A stretch of 64,000 nt of DNA from Tsukamurella conjunctivitidis (GTDB lineage Bacteria > Actinomycetota > Actinomycetes > Mycobacteriales > Mycobacteriaceae), in assembly GCF_007858475.1 (NCBI RefSeq), contig NZ_VIGX01000005.1:186001-250000 (forward strand), in the 5' to 3' direction. The notes below the pieces were generated by a model. The model saw only the letters and a list, made by a program, of their open reading frames with translations. It was not told where the DNA came from and did no database searches. Position 1 is the first letter of the stretch, and each line of letters begins with the position of its first letter. The position numbers and the translations under genes were made by a program. Shown here one piece after another: positions 34,777 through 44,668 of this stretch.

Positions 34777-35682
34777 GTGACCACTGATCCCCAGACCGCA
34801 CCCGTCACCGGCACCGCACGCGTCAAGCGCGGCATGGCCGAGATGCTCAAGGGCGGCGTGATCATGGACGTGGTGACCCCCGAGCAGGCGAAGATCGCCG
34901 AGGACGCCGGTGCGGTCGCGGTGATGGCGCTCGAGCGCGTGCCCGCCGACATCCGCGCGCAGGGCGGCGTCAGCCGCATGTCCGATCCGGACATGATCGA
35001 CGGCATCATCGAGGCCGTCAGCATCCCCGTCATGGCGAAGGCCCGCATCGGCCACTTCGTCGAGGCCCAGATCCTGCAGGCCCTCGGCGTCGACTACATC
35101 GACGAGTCCGAGGTCCTGACGCCGGCCGACTACAGCAACCACATCGACAAGTTCGCCTTCACCGTGCCCTTCGTCTGCGGCGCGACCAACCTGGGCGAGG
35201 CGCTGCGTCGCATCACCGAGGGCGCCGCGATGATCCGCAGCAAGGGCGAGGCCGGGACCGGCGACGTCTCCAACGCGACCACGCACATGCGCAAGATCCG
35301 GGACGAGATCCGCCGTCTGACCTCGCTGCCCGAGGACGAGCTGTACGTCGCGGCCAAGGAATTGCAGGCTCCCTACGACCTCGTCGTCGAGGTCGCCAAG
35401 AACGGCAAGCTTCCCGTCACCCTGTTCACCGCGGGTGGCATCGCCACCCCGGCCGACGCGGCGATGATGATGCAGCTCGGCGCCGAGGGCGTGTTCGTGG
35501 GCTCCGGTATTTTCAAGTCGGGCAATCCGGAGCAGCGGGCCAAGGCGATCGTCGCGGCGACCACCTTCTACGACGACCCGGGCAAGCTCGCCGAGGTCTC
35601 GCGCGGACTGGGTGAGGCGATGGTCGGAATCAACGTCGATGACATCCCGCAGCCGCATCGCCTGGCGGAACGCGGCTGGTAA
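34777..35682 (+). CDS. pdxS: Pyridoxal 5'-phosphate synthase lyase subunit PdxS
   Basis: 301-residue (beta/alpha)8-barrel enzyme making PLP from ribose 5-phosphate, glyceraldehyde 3-phosphate and ammonia supplied by PdxT. Near-invariant blocks present: [56 protein letters not shown] and the phosphate site [28 protein letters not shown]. Start GTG 34777 has GAGGAG 8 bases upstream; an in-frame ATG at 34750 lacks a site. PdxT is 3 kb downstream, separated by three genes. Confidence 0.97.
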   Translation: MTTDPQTAPVTGTARVKRGMAEMLKGGVIMDVVTPEQAKIAEDAGAVAVMALERVPADIRAQGGVSRMSDPDMIDGIIEAVSIPVMAKARIGHFVEAQILQALGVDYIDESEVLTPADYSNHIDKFAFTVPFVCGATNLGEALRRITEGAAMIRSKGEAGTGDVSNATTHMRKIRDEIRRLTSLPEDELYVAAKELQAPYDLVVEVAKNGKLPVTLFTAGGIATPADAAMMMQLGAEGVFVGSGIFKSGNPEQRAKAIVAATTFYDDPGKLAEVSRGLGEAMVGINVDDIPQPHRLAERGW

Positions 35683-35778
35683 CGGCATGTCGCCCGCCGG
35701 TGTCCGACGATTCGCGCTAGCGTCGAGATGCGCGTGTCGGGCAGACGCGGGACTGAAGTGGAAGCAGTGAGGCGGAGG

Positions 35779-37113
35779 ATGTCAGACCAAGCAACGGCCA
35801 GGGCCACCCAGGAGTACGGGGCCCAGACGTCCCTGGGCGGATCGCACGTGGAGGCGGCACCCAACGTTCTGCGTGTGCTCGCGTACGTCGCCGACCTGTG
35901 CGTCGCGTCGGCGGTGGTCGGCATCGCGCTGATCGTGAACGTCGTGGCGGGGCTCGAGCAGGGGTGGGTGTTCCTCGGCGTCGGCGTCGCGGTCGCGATC
36001 ATCGCGTCCATCGTGCTGCACGGCGTCGTCGGTGCCAGTCCCGGCAAGATGCTCGCCGGCCTCAAGGTCGTGGACGAGCAGTCCCACCGGCCGATCGGCT
36101 TCCCGTCGTCCGCGATCCGCTCGGTCGTCTTCAACGTCCTGGCTCCGCTGGTCTACCTGCCGGCGTGGTCGATCCTCGCCGACGGCGGCCGCCGCGGCGT
36201 CCACGAGAAGGCCTCTCGCTCCACCGTGGTCGACGACGTCGATGTCGCGGCCCCGTTCCGCGCGCAGGCGACCGCACCGTCGGGCCCGCTCGGCGGCCTC
36301 GTGACCGGCGAGTCCGACAGCACGCTCCAGCGCATTCCGAAGCCCCTGCCGGACGAGACCCGCGTGGACGCGGGCGCCGCCGGCGCGGCCACCGAGGTCG
36401 TGGAGACGGGCGAGCCCCGCGAGCGGCTGCAGCCCCCGACGCTCCCGCCGCTGCCGGACGATGTTCCCGGCCTGCGCCCGGTGCCGCCGCGCTTCGGCCC
36501 GCCGCCCACCGAGGGTGACGAGCCCACGACCGGGCTTCCGCCGGCCGCCGCCTTCGCGCCCCCGCCGGCGCAGGCGCCGCAGGCCCCCCAGCAGTACGCG
36601 CCGCGTCCCAGCGGCCCCACGGGGCCCAGCGGCCAGCCTCGCGTACCCGGTCCGGGTGCGGGCCGGCCGCCCGCGACGCAGCCCCCCGCCGGTCCGCCGG
36701 CCGGGCGGCCCCAGGGCGTCCAGCCGCCGCAGGGGCAGCCGCAGCAGCCGCGACCCGCTGCCCCGGCGCCGACGGGCGGCGCGCCGATCCAGCTGCGCTT
36801 CGACGACGGGCACTCCGTGGACGTGCGCGGCGACGGGATCATCGGCCGCGAGCCGGTCGTGCCGGCGACGGCGGATCCGGCCAAGGTCACCAAGCACGTG
36901 CTCGTTGATGACACCGCGTCGGTGTCGAAGACCCACTTGCTGTTCGGCATCACCCGCGGTGAATTGTGGGTGGAGGACGTGGGCTCGACCAACGGGTCCG
37001 CGATCGCGTTCGGCGATTCGTGGACCGAGCTCACCAAGGGAGTCAGGTACGCCGTGGAGAAGGGCAGCGTCGTGCACATGGGTCAGCGCAGTTTCAAGGT
37101 GTTCGGCGGATGA
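35779..37113 (+). CDS. RDD-family membrane protein fused to a C-terminal FHA domain
   Basis: About 444 residues. The N-terminal RDD domain (about 28-150) has three transmembrane helices with SPGKMLAGLKVVD between them. A 180-residue Pro/Gln/Gly-rich linker follows, then a forkhead-associated domain near the C-terminus (about 345-440) with IGREP, SVSKTHL and VEDVGSTNGS, the phosphothreonine-binding residues. The start is uncertain: ATG 35779 has GGAGG directly adjacent, and ATG 35728 is an alternative. The stop overlaps the PP2C gene (ATGA), so membrane FHA protein and phosphatase are made together. Confidence 0.88.
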   Translation: MSDQATARATQEYGAQTSLGGSHVEAAPNVLRVLAYVADLCVASAVVGIALIVNVVAGLEQGWVFLGVGVAVAIIASIVLHGVVGASPGKMLAGLKVVDEQSHRPIGFPSSAIRSVVFNVLAPLVYLPAWSILADGGRRGVHEKASRSTVVDDVDVAAPFRAQATAPSGPLGGLVTGESDSTLQRIPKPLPDETRVDAGAAGAATEVVETGEPRERLQPPTLPPLPDDVPGLRPVPPRFGPPPTEGDEPTTGLPPAAAFAPPPAQAPQAPQQYAPRPSGPTGPSGQPRVPGPGAGRPPATQPPAGPPAGRPQGVQPPQGQPQQPRPAAPAPTGGAPIQLRFDDGHSVDVRGDGIIGREPVVPATADPAKVTKHVLVDDTASVSKTHLLFGITRGELWVEDVGSTNGSAIAFGDSWTELTKGVRYAVEKGSVVHMGQRSFKVFGG

Positions 37114-37913
37114 CGACGGATGCGGGGGAGGCGCGCTCCGAGATCGTCTACGGGGTGCAGGGCGGCGTTTCCATGAAGTGGGTCGCCATCAGCAATCCCG
37201 GTCGGGTTCGCCTGACCAACGAGGACGGTGCGCTCACCGGTCCCGGCATGTTCCTGCTCGCCGACGGCATGGGCGGTCACGACGCCGGCGAGGTGGCCTC
37301 GGCCGCCGCGCTCGAGGCACTGGCCGAGGTCTTCGGGCCCGAGCCCGCGGACGCGCAGGTCGTGATGGAGCAGGTCGTGGATCGGCTGCGCGATGCGCAC
37401 GCCGCGATCGAGGCCATCGACTCGGAGACCGGCAAGCGCGCGGGCACCACCGTCACGGGCGTGTTGCTCACGACGTACGAGGGCGTGCCGCACTGGCTGG
37501 TGGTCAACATCGGCGACTCGCGCACCTACCGGTTGGCCGAGGGCTACTTCGAGCAACTGACCGTCGACCATTCGCAGGTCCAGGAGCTCATCAACGGCGG
37601 CTTCCTCAGCCCCGAGCAGGCCCGCGTCGACCCGCGCCGCAACGTCATCACCCGCGCCCTGGGCGCGGGGATGGAGCCCGATGCGGACTTCTGGATCGTG
37701 CCGGCCCAGCCGCGCGAGAAGCTGCTCGTGTGCTCGGACGGCCTCAACGGCGAGCTCACCGACGACGAGATCCGCCAGATCCTCGACACCGACGCGCCGA
37801 TCGACGAGTGCGCCGACCAGCTCGTCGCCGCTGCGCTCAACGCCGGCGGCCGCGACAACGTCACGGTGATCGTGGTGGACGCCACCACGGAACCGACCGA
37901 TCCGGACTGGTGA
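37110..37913 (+). CDS. PP2C-family Ser/Thr protein phosphatase
   Basis: 267 residues with the PPM metal-binding signatures: GRVRLTNEDG, LADGMGGHDAGEVAS, GTTVTG, NIGDSRTYRL, CSDGLNGELTDDEI and GGRDNVTVI. It removes phosphate from Ser/Thr of proteins, presumably those marked by Pkn kinases; the coupled FHA protein could recruit it. No membrane segment. ATG 37110 overlaps the upstream stop. Confidence 0.93.
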   Translation: MTTDAGEARSEIVYGVQGGVSMKWVAISNPGRVRLTNEDGALTGPGMFLLADGMGGHDAGEVASAAALEALAEVFGPEPADAQVVMEQVVDRLRDAHAAIEAIDSETGKRAGTTVTGVLLTTYEGVPHWLVVNIGDSRTYRLAEGYFEQLTVDHSQVQELINGGFLSPEQARVDPRRNVITRALGAGMEPDADFWIVPAQPREKLLVCSDGLNGELTDDEIRQILDTDAPIDECADQLVAAALNAGGRDNVTVIVVDATTEPTDPDW

Positions 37914-37933
37914 CCTGAGTAGAGTCATCCCTC

Positions 37934-38758
37934 GTGGCTGACATCGAAGCGCTGCTGAGTCTCGAGCAGATCGACCGCGACATCTTCCGGGGGATCCACG
38001 CACCGTCCGTGCTGGTCCGAACCTTCGGGGGCCAGGTGGCGGGACAGGCGCTGCGATCGGCGATCGAGACCGTCCCGGACACCATGCAGGTCCACTCGCT
38101 GCACGGCTACTTCCTCCGTCCCGGCAACCCGGATGCCGACACCGTTTTCCTCGTGGACCGGATCCGCGACGGACGGTCGTTCTGCACCCGCCGCGTGAAC
38201 GGGGTGCAGAACGGCGAAGCGATCTTCTCGATGTCGGCGTCGTTCCAGCTCCCGGGGCAGGACGGCATCGAGCACGCCGACGAGATGCCGCCCACGCGCG
38301 ATCCCGAGTCCGTGCTGAGCCCGCGCGAGGACCCCAACGCCACCCGCGAAAGCCTCGGACTGTTCGAGGAGTGGAGCGACTGGGACATCAGGATCGTCCC
38401 GCAGGACGAAACCGTGCCCTACGCCGGCCGGGCGGTGCACCAACAGGTGTGGTTCCGGCACATCAAACGCCTCCCGGACGATCAGAACACTCACGTGAGC
38501 GCGCTCGCCTACATGAGCGACATGACGCTCCTCGGCTCGGCGCGCGTCGCGCATCCCGGCGTCGACACCCAGGTGGCCTCGCTCGACCACGCCATGTGGT
38601 TCCTCCGTCCCTTCCGCGCCGACGAGTGGCTGCTCTACGACCAGACCTCGCCCTCCGCCGGAGGGGGCCGCGCGCTCACCGCCGGCCGGATCTTCGCGCG
38701 CGACGGTGCCCTCGTCGCCGTCGTCATCCAGGAGGGCCTGCACCGCTTCCGGGCGTGA
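37934..38758 (+). CDS. tesB: Acyl-CoA thioesterase II (TesB)
   Basis: 274-residue double-hotdog enzyme, orthologue of Rv2605c. The first half has RTFGGQVAGQALRSAIETV and VHSLHGYFLRPG, the second half ALAYMSDMTLLG and LDHAMWFLRPFRADEWLLYD with the catalytic aspartate region. It hydrolyses medium/long acyl-CoAs. GTG 37934 is 8 bases after a TAGAGT box, pointing to its own leaderless transcript. Confidence 0.93.
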   Translation: MADIEALLSLEQIDRDIFRGIHAPSVLVRTFGGQVAGQALRSAIETVPDTMQVHSLHGYFLRPGNPDADTVFLVDRIRDGRSFCTRRVNGVQNGEAIFSMSASFQLPGQDGIEHADEMPPTRDPESVLSPREDPNATRESLGLFEEWSDWDIRIVPQDETVPYAGRAVHQQVWFRHIKRLPDDQNTHVSALAYMSDMTLLGSARVAHPGVDTQVASLDHAMWFLRPFRADEWLLYDQTSPSAGGGRALTAGRIFARDGALVAVVIQEGLHRFRA

Positions 38759-38785
38759 CCGCGTCGCGGTTTAGGCTGGCTCCCC

Positions 38786-39391
38786 GTGACCGTACGGATC
38801 GGAGTCCTCGCCCTGCAGGGTGACGTGCGCGAGCATCGTCATGCGCTCGAAGCGGCCGGCGCCGCCACCACGGCGGTGCGCACCGCGGACGACCTGGCCG
38901 CCGTCGACGGCATCGTCCTCCCCGGCGGGGAGTCGACCACCATGAGCCGGCTGCTCGGCGTCTTCGACCTCTTCGACCCCCTCCGCGACGCGCTCGCCGC
39001 CGGCCTTCCCGCCTACGGATCGTGCGCGGGCATGATCCTCCTCGCCTCCGAGGTGCTCGACACCCGCCCCGATGCCCGGTGCCTCGGCGCCATCGACATG
39101 ACGGTGCGCCGGAACGCCTTCGGCAGACAGGTGGACTCCTTCGAGACGGATCTCGCGGTCGAGGGTGTCGACGGGGCGCCGGTGCGCGCCGTGTTCATCC
39201 GCGCGCCGTGGGTCGAGCGGGTCGGCGGGGGTGTCGAGGTGCTGGCGAGGGTGCCCGCCGAGGCCGGTCCGACGGCGGGTACGGTGGTCGCTGTTCAACA
39301 GGGTGTGACGATGGCCACATCCTTCCATCCCGAGGTCACGGGTGATCTGCGGATCCACCGGCGCTTCGTGGACCTTGTCCGGCGGCGGTGA
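38786..39391 (+). CDS. pdxT: Pyridoxal 5'-phosphate synthase glutaminase subunit PdxT
   Basis: 201-residue class I glutamine amidotransferase that supplies ammonia to PdxS. Motifs: [18 protein letters not shown], nucleophile C80 in GSCAGMI, and the His/Glu pair in [12 protein letters not shown] 38786 lies 8 bases after TAGGCT, so a leaderless mRNA is likely, separate from tesB 27 bp upstream. Confidence 0.96.
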   Translation: MTVRIGVLALQGDVREHRHALEAAGAATTAVRTADDLAAVDGIVLPGGESTTMSRLLGVFDLFDPLRDALAAGLPAYGSCAGMILLASEVLDTRPDARCLGAIDMTVRRNAFGRQVDSFETDLAVEGVDGAPVRAVFIRAPWVERVGGGVEVLARVPAEAGPTAGTVVAVQQGVTMATSFHPEVTGDLRIHRRFVDLVRRR

Positions 39392-39418
39392 TCCGCCGCT
39401 ACGAAGGGGAGTGGCGAC

Positions 39419-40813
39419 GTGAGCTACATGCCGGTGACGGACTCGATGTTCCTGATGGCCGAATCGCGCGAGCATCCGATGCACGTCGGCGGCCTGCAGC
39501 TCTTCACGCCGCCCGAGGGAGCGGGTCCGGACTTCGTGCGTTCCGTGGTCGAGACCATGCGCGAGCACACCCGCGTGAGCGAAAAGTTCGGGCGACGCCC
39601 CGCCGACCCGGTGGGGATCCTCGGTAACACCTGGTGGTCCGAGGTGGATTCGATCGATCTCGAGTACCACGTCCGGCACTCGGCCCTGCCCAAACCCGGC
39701 CGGATCCGCGAGCTCTTCCAGCAGGTCTCCCTCTGGCACGAGACGCTCCTCGACCGGCACCGCCCCATGTGGGAGGTGCACGTCGTCGAGGGCCTGGAGG
39801 ACGGCCGGTTCGCGGTCTACTCGAAGGTGCACCACTCGCTGGTCGACGGGGTCTCGGCGCTCCGGTACATGACCCTGGCGCTGTCGAACGATCCCGACGA
39901 CCGCGAGGGGCGCGTCGTCTGGCAGCCCGGCCTGGGGCGTCGCAGGAAGGCCGCGCCGGCCGCGGAGCAGTCCCCGAGGAGCCTGCTGCCGTTCAACCCG
40001 TTGAGCACGGCGAAACAGATCGGCGGGCTCACCGGCGAGGTGCTGGGGATGCTCCCGGCATCGCTCAAGGTGGCGGGAACCTCGCTGCGCGATCACGACT
40101 ACAAGGCGCCCTTCCAGGCGCCGCACACGATCTTCAACGTGCCCATCGGCGGCGCCCGACGGTTCGTCGCGCAGTCCTACTCCCTGGACCGGATCGACGC
40201 GGTGCGGCAGCAGGCGGGCGCCACGGTCAACGACATCGTGCTCGCGATGTGCGGCGGCGCGCTGCGGGCGTACCTGGAGGAACTGAACGAGCTGCCCGAC
40301 CGCTCGCTCACGGCGATGGTGCCGGTCTCGCTGCACAAGGAGGGCTCAGAGTCCTCCTCGAACGCCGTCGGCGCGGTGATCTCCACACTCGCCACCGACG
40401 TCACCGACCCCGCCGCGCGGGTGACCGCCATCCAGGATTCGGTCCGCGCCGCGCGGAAGGTCATGGGCGAGCTCTCGCCGCTGCAGGTGCTGGCGCTCAG
40501 TGCGAGCAACATCGCGGGTCTCGCGCCGGGCATGCTGCCCGGCTACCGGGGCGTGGCGCGACCCCCGTTCAACCTGGTCATCTCGAACGTCCCGGGTCCG
40601 CGCGAGGCGATGTACTGGAACGGTGCGCACCTCGACGGCGTCTACCCGGCGTCCATCCCGTGGGAGGGACAGGCGGTCAACATCACGATCTGCACCAACA
40701 ACCGGAACCTGGAGTTCGGCATCACCGCGTGCCGCACCTCCGTCCCGCACGTGCAGCGACTCATCCACCACCTCGAGGACGCGTTGACGGAGCTGGAGAA
40801 GGCTTTCACGTAA
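39419..40813 (+). CDS. Wax ester synthase/diacylglycerol acyltransferase (WS/DGAT)
   Basis: 464-residue acyltransferase of the actinobacterial triacylglycerol-synthase family. The active-site motif HHSLVDG (H138, H139, D143) is intact, and the C-terminal half has VMVPVSLHKEGSE-like and LVISNVPGPREAMYWNGA blocks. It uses acyl-CoA to make triacylglycerol or wax ester. GTG 39419 has AGGGGAG at good distance. It lies between pdxT and yebC, a common mycobacterial-type insertion point. Confidence 0.94.
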   Translation: MSYMPVTDSMFLMAESREHPMHVGGLQLFTPPEGAGPDFVRSVVETMREHTRVSEKFGRRPADPVGILGNTWWSEVDSIDLEYHVRHSALPKPGRIRELFQQVSLWHETLLDRHRPMWEVHVVEGLEDGRFAVYSKVHHSLVDGVSALRYMTLALSNDPDDREGRVVWQPGLGRRRKAAPAAEQSPRSLLPFNPLSTAKQIGGLTGEVLGMLPASLKVAGTSLRDHDYKAPFQAPHTIFNVPIGGARRFVAQSYSLDRIDAVRQQAGATVNDIVLAMCGGALRAYLEELNELPDRSLTAMVPVSLHKEGSESSSNAVGAVISTLATDVTDPAARVTAIQDSVRAARKVMGELSPLQVLALSASNIAGLAPGMLPGYRGVARPPFNLVISNVPGPREAMYWNGAHLDGVYPASIPWEGQAVNITICTNNRNLEFGITACRTSVPHVQRLIHHLEDALTELEKAFT

Positions 40814-40858
40814 ACTCGAAGGGTTGATGCAGCGCACCCGAACGGAATCGAGGGATCG

Positions 40859-41614
40859 ATGAGCGGCCATTCCAAATGGGCCACCACCAAGCACAAGAAG
40901 GCGGCGATCGACGCCAAGCGCGGCAAGCTGTTCGCCAAGCTGATCAAGAACATCGAGGTTGCGGCACGTACCGGCGGTAGCGATCCCGACGGCAATCCCA
41001 CGCTCTACGACGCCATCCAGAAGGCGAAGAAGACCTCCGTCCCCAACGACAACATCGAGCGCGCCCGCAAGCGCGGCGGTGGCGAAGAGGCCGGCGGCGC
41101 CGACTGGCAGACCATCATGTACGAGGGCTACGGCCCCAACGGCGTGGCCGTCCTGATCGAGTGCCTGACCGACAACCGCAACCGCGCCGCCGGCGAAGTC
41201 CGCGTCGCGATGACCCGCAACGGCGGCAACATGGCCGATCCGGGCTCGGTGTCCTACCTGTTCACCCGCAAGGGCATCGTCACGCTGGACAAGAACGGGC
41301 AGTCGGAGGACGACGTCCTCATGGCCGTGCTCGACGCGGGCGCCGAGGAGATCAGCGACCTCGGCGATCAGTTCGAGATCCTGTCCGAGCCCACCGATCT
41401 CGTCGCGGTCCGCTCCGCGCTCCAGGAGGCGGGTATCGACTACGACTCGGCGGAGTCCGGCTTCCGGGCGTCGGTCGAGGTGCCCGTCGACGCCGATGGC
41501 GCGCGCAAGGTGTTCAAGCTGGTCGACGCGCTGGAGGACAGCGACGACGTGCAGAACGTGTACACCAACGTCGACATCTCCGACGAGGTCCTGGCGGAGC
41601 TCGACGAGGACTGA
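40859..41614 (+). CDS. yebC: YebC/PmpR-family transcriptional or translational regulator
   Basis: 251 residues with the N-terminal signature [33 protein letters not shown] and the conserved [24 protein letters not shown]. YebC proteins have been described as DNA-binding regulators and, for some members, as translation factors for proline stretches. ATG 40859 has GAGGGA upstream; a TAAACT box (40811-40816) gives a leader of about 40 bases. Orthologue of Rv2603c. Confidence 0.95.
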   Translation: MSGHSKWATTKHKKAAIDAKRGKLFAKLIKNIEVAARTGGSDPDGNPTLYDAIQKAKKTSVPNDNIERARKRGGGEEAGGADWQTIMYEGYGPNGVAVLIECLTDNRNRAAGEVRVAMTRNGGNMADPGSVSYLFTRKGIVTLDKNGQSEDDVLMAVLDAGAEEISDLGDQFEILSEPTDLVAVRSALQEAGIDYDSAESGFRASVEVPVDADGARKVFKLVDALEDSDDVQNVYTNVDISDEVLAELDED

Positions 41615-41631
41615 GTGCCCTGAGATTGCCG

Positions 41632-41657
41632 TACCGCATCGCCCCTACTGTGCGGTA
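41632..41657. promoter_or_regulatory. Inverted repeat upstream of the vanW promoter
   Basis: TACCGCA / TGCGGTA with a 12-base spacer, ending 14 bases before the TATTCT -10 box of the downstream gene, that is over its -35 region. Either an operator or a weak terminator for yebC. Confidence 0.4.
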
Positions 41658-41683
41658 ATAATGCGTCAGGATATTCTCAGGTT

Positions 41684-43387
41684 GTGACTCGCACCCGAAC
41701 GGCGCTGCGCCGTGTCCCGGCCCTGGCACTGGTCGGGGCCCTGCTCCTCGGGGCAGGGGGTGCCGCGGCCTGGGAATCCGGCCGCGCGGAGACGGTGCAC
41801 GGCGCCACCGCCGTCGGGGTGGAGTTCGGTGCCCTGGGACGCGACGACGCGATCCACCGCCTCGACGGCGCCGCCAAGCGCGTGGACACGGAGCCCATCA
41901 CGCTCCGCACCGCCAAGGGGGAGGTGCGGCTGCAGCCCGCCCAGCTCGGCTTGGCGATGGACGTGCCGACGACGGTGCAGCGCGCGATCGACGAGCGCTC
42001 CCCGCTGCGGGATCTGATCGGACTGGTCAGCGATCGGCACGTGCATCCGGCGTCCACGCTGAACCGGCAGGTCTTCGACGCCGCGATCACGCGGGCCGCC
42101 GGCGCGCTCACGTCGGAGGCGGGCGACGGCGCCGTGATCTTCCGCAGCGGCAGGCCGGTGGCCGTCGAGCCCAAGGCGGGCGACAGGATCGACCTCGGTA
42201 GGGCCGCGGAGGCCGTCGCCGCCGCCTGGCCCGACTCCACCGACATCACCGTGCCGACGGAGGCCGTCACGCCCACCGTCTCCGCCGACACCGTGCGCGC
42301 CGTCGCCTCGGGGGCGGCGGCACAGGCCGTCGCGTCCGACGTCGTCCTGCGCCGCGAGGCCGCAGGCCAGGTCTCCGCAGGCACCGTCGGCCGTGTGTCC
42401 GGGGCCGACATCGGCACGTTCCTGTCCTTCCGGCCCGACGGTGCCGGCAATCTCGCGCCGAAGGTCGACCGGGAGGCCGCGAAGAAGATCCTCGGCACGC
42501 GCCTCGAGTCCGCCGTCGCCAAGCCCAAGGACGCGGGCTTCGACCTGTCGGGCGGCAGCCCGACGGTGACCGAGGCCGTCCCCGGTCGCGAGGTCGTCTG
42601 GGATCCGACTCTCGACGCCGTGACCAAGGCCGTGACCGAGCAGTCCACCCAGGGGCGCACCGCGACGGCTCAGTTCAAGGCCGTCGAGCCGAAGGTCACG
42701 ACCGCCCGCGCCAAGGAGCTCGGCGTGCGCGAGGTCGTCAGCGAGTTCTCCACCGGAGGTTTCAGCGACGCCTCGGGCGTCAACATCCGCCGGGTCGCGC
42801 AGCAGGTCAACGGTGCGGTCGTGCTGCCGGGCGAGACCTTCTCCCTCAACGGCTACACCGGTCCCCGCGGAACGGCGCAGGGCTACGTGGAGTCCGGCAT
42901 CATCAACAACGGGCGCCCGGACAAGGCGGTCGGCGGCGGCATTTCGCAGTTCGCGACCACGCTGTACAACGCCGCCTACTTCGCCGGCCTGGAGGACGCG
43001 GGCCACACCGAGCACAGCTACTACATCTCCCGGTATCCCGAGGCGCGCGAGGCGACCGTCTTCGAGGGCGCGATCGACCTGCAGTTCCGCAACGACACCC
43101 CCTACGGCATCGTGATCGAGTCCAGCGCGGGCGCGTCGTCGGTGTCGGTGCGGATGTGGAGCACCAAGACCCGGGAGGTGTCGTCGAGCACCGGCTCGCG
43201 CAGCCTGCCGACGGAGCCGTCGACCATCCGGCTCGCGAAGGGCCCTCACTGCGTCGCCAGCACCGGTCAGCCCGGCTTCACCACCAGCAACACACGGACG
43301 ATCACCGACGTCAAGACCGGCAGCGTCATCTCCCGGCACACCCGCACCGTCAAGTACGACCCCGTGCCCACGGTCATCTGCGAGTAG
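41684..43387 (+). CDS. Exported VanW-family protein with PG-binding-type domains
   Basis: 567 residues. An N-terminal signal or anchor segment (about 10-30) is followed by two repeats typical of the putative peptidoglycan-binding domain seen before VanW (DDAIHRLDGAAKRV, ITLRTAKGEVRLQPAQLGL). The VanW domain follows (about 345-480) with GVREVVSEFSTGGFSD, LPGETFSLNGYTGPR, GGGISQFATTLYNAAYFAGL and HSYYISRYP. It probably acts in the cell wall; the reaction is unknown. GTG 41684 is 6 bases after TATTCT, a leaderless start. Confidence 0.9.
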   Translation: MTRTRTALRRVPALALVGALLLGAGGAAAWESGRAETVHGATAVGVEFGALGRDDAIHRLDGAAKRVDTEPITLRTAKGEVRLQPAQLGLAMDVPTTVQRAIDERSPLRDLIGLVSDRHVHPASTLNRQVFDAAITRAAGALTSEAGDGAVIFRSGRPVAVEPKAGDRIDLGRAAEAVAAAWPDSTDITVPTEAVTPTVSADTVRAVASGAAAQAVASDVVLRREAAGQVSAGTVGRVSGADIGTFLSFRPDGAGNLAPKVDREAAKKILGTRLESAVAKPKDAGFDLSGGSPTVTEAVPGREVVWDPTLDAVTKAVTEQSTQGRTATAQFKAVEPKVTTARAKELGVREVVSEFSTGGFSDASGVNIRRVAQQVNGAVVLPGETFSLNGYTGPRGTAQGYVESGIINNGRPDKAVGGGISQFATTLYNAAYFAGLEDAGHTEHSYYISRYPEAREATVFEGAIDLQFRNDTPYGIVIESSAGASSVSVRMWSTKTREVSSSTGSRSLPTEPSTIRLAKGPHCVASTGQPGFTTSNTRTITDVKTGSVISRHTRTVKYDPVPTVICE

Positions 43388-43432
43388 GCGCGCGTCCGCG
43401 TGTTGCTCGCGCGCGGCCCCGTCGCGCTCCGG

Positions 43433-43455
43433 TATGCTCTCGAACAAAGGTTTGA
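43433..43455 (+). promoter_or_regulatory. LexA (SOS) box over the ruvC promoter
   Basis: TCGAACAAAGGTTTGA (43440-43455) matches the actinobacterial SOS box TCGAAC-N4-GTTCGA with one mismatch, directly after a TATGCT -10 box (43433-43438). LexA bound here would block ruvCAB transcription, as in mycobacteria. Confidence 0.85.
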
Positions 43456-43483
43456 GTGTTCGACGGTGCTCGGAGGTGCGGCG

Positions 43484-44071
43484 ATGCGGGTGATGGGGGT
43501 GGACCCCGGTCTCACGCGCTGCGGCCTGTCGGTGGTCGAGACGGGCTCGGGCCGCAAGGTCACCGCGCTCGACGTCGACGTGGTGCGCACGCCGTCGACC
43601 ATGCCGCTCGCGGAGCGGCTGCTGGCAGTGTGGACCGCTGCCGAGTTCTGGATGGACACGCACCAGCCCGACGTGATCGCGGTCGAGCGGGTCTTCGCCC
43701 AGCACAACGTGTCCACCGCCATGGGCACCGCGCAGGCGGGCGGTGTCGTCGCGCTCGCGGCCGCGCGGCGCGGCATCGACGTGCACTTCCACACTCCGTC
43801 GGAGGTGAAGGCGGCCGTGACCGGGAACGGCAACGCGGGCAAGGCGCAGGTGACCGCGATGATCACCAGGATTCTGGGCCTGCAGAAGGCTCCGGAACCC
43901 GCGGACGCTGCGGATGCGCTCGCCCTCGCGGTCTGCCACAGCTGGCGCGCGCCGATGATCGCGCGGATGGCCGAGGCGGAACGGCGCGCGGCGGAACAGC
44001 AGAAGGTCTTTCAGCAGCGTCTCGCGGCCCAGCGTCGCGCGGCGAAGAAGGTGACGGGGGGAGTGCGATGA
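43484..44071 (+). CDS. ruvC: Holliday junction resolvase RuvC
   Basis: 195-residue endonuclease that cuts four-way junctions. The RNase-H-like core is seen: [10 protein letters not shown] (D7), [10 protein letters not shown] (catalytic glutamate) and the late [10 protein letters not shown] acidic residues. ATG 43484 has GGAGG upstream. The stop overlaps ruvA (ATGA). First gene of the SOS-regulated ruvCAB operon. Confidence 0.97.
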   Translation: MRVMGVDPGLTRCGLSVVETGSGRKVTALDVDVVRTPSTMPLAERLLAVWTAAEFWMDTHQPDVIAVERVFAQHNVSTAMGTAQAGGVVALAAARRGIDVHFHTPSEVKAAVTGNGNAGKAQVTAMITRILGLQKAPEPADAADALALAVCHSWRAPMIARMAEAERRAAEQQKVFQQRLAAQRRAAKKVTGGVR

Positions 44072-44667
44072 TCGCGTCGTTGCGCGGCGAGGTGCGGCAC
44101 ATCGGTCTGGACCACGTGGTGATCGAGTGCGGCGGCGTGGGCTACAAGGTGCTCGTCGCCCCGAACACCGCGGGCGCGCTCACCCGGGGCACCGAGGGCT
44201 ACCTCCTCACCTCGATGGTGGTCCGCGAGGACTCGCAGACGCTCTACGGTTTCACCGACGCGCCGCAGCAGGAACTGTTCCACCTGCTCCAGACGGTGCA
44301 GGGGGTGGGCCCGCGCCTGGCCATGGCCGCCATCGCGGTTCTCGATCCGGCGCAGATGCAGACTGCGATCGCCGCGGGCGATCTCAAGACGCTGTGCCTG
44401 ATCCCCGGCATCGGCAAGCGCGTCGCCGAGCGCATCCACATCGAGCTCAAGGACAAGGTCGCGGCCTCGCCGTCCGACGGGGGCGCCGCGGTCGGGTCGA
44501 CGGTGCCGGCGGGTGGCGTCTCCCAGCAGCTCCTGGACGCGCTCGAAGGGCTGGGCTTCACGCCGAAGCAGGCGGAGCCGGCCGTCGCGGCCGCCGTCGA
44601 GGCCGGGCCGGGCAAGTCGGTCTCCGAACTCCTGCGCGACGCCCTGAAGTCGTTGGGACGCGGCTGA
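44068..44667 (+). CDS. ruvA: Holliday junction branch migration subunit RuvA
   Basis: 199-residue junction-binding protein: N-terminal OB fold ([18 protein letters not shown]), two helix-hairpin-helix motifs ([16 protein letters not shown] and [18 protein letters not shown]) and a C-terminal RuvB-contacting domain. Coupled to ruvC by a 4-base overlap, with ruvB starting 1 bp after its stop. Confidence 0.97.
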   Translation: MIASLRGEVRHIGLDHVVIECGGVGYKVLVAPNTAGALTRGTEGYLLTSMVVREDSQTLYGFTDAPQQELFHLLQTVQGVGPRLAMAAIAVLDPAQMQTAIAAGDLKTLCLIPGIGKRVAERIHIELKDKVAASPSDGGAAVGSTVPAGGVSQQLLDALEGLGFTPKQAEPAVAAAVEAGPGKSVSELLRDALKSLGRG

Positions 44668-44668
44668 C

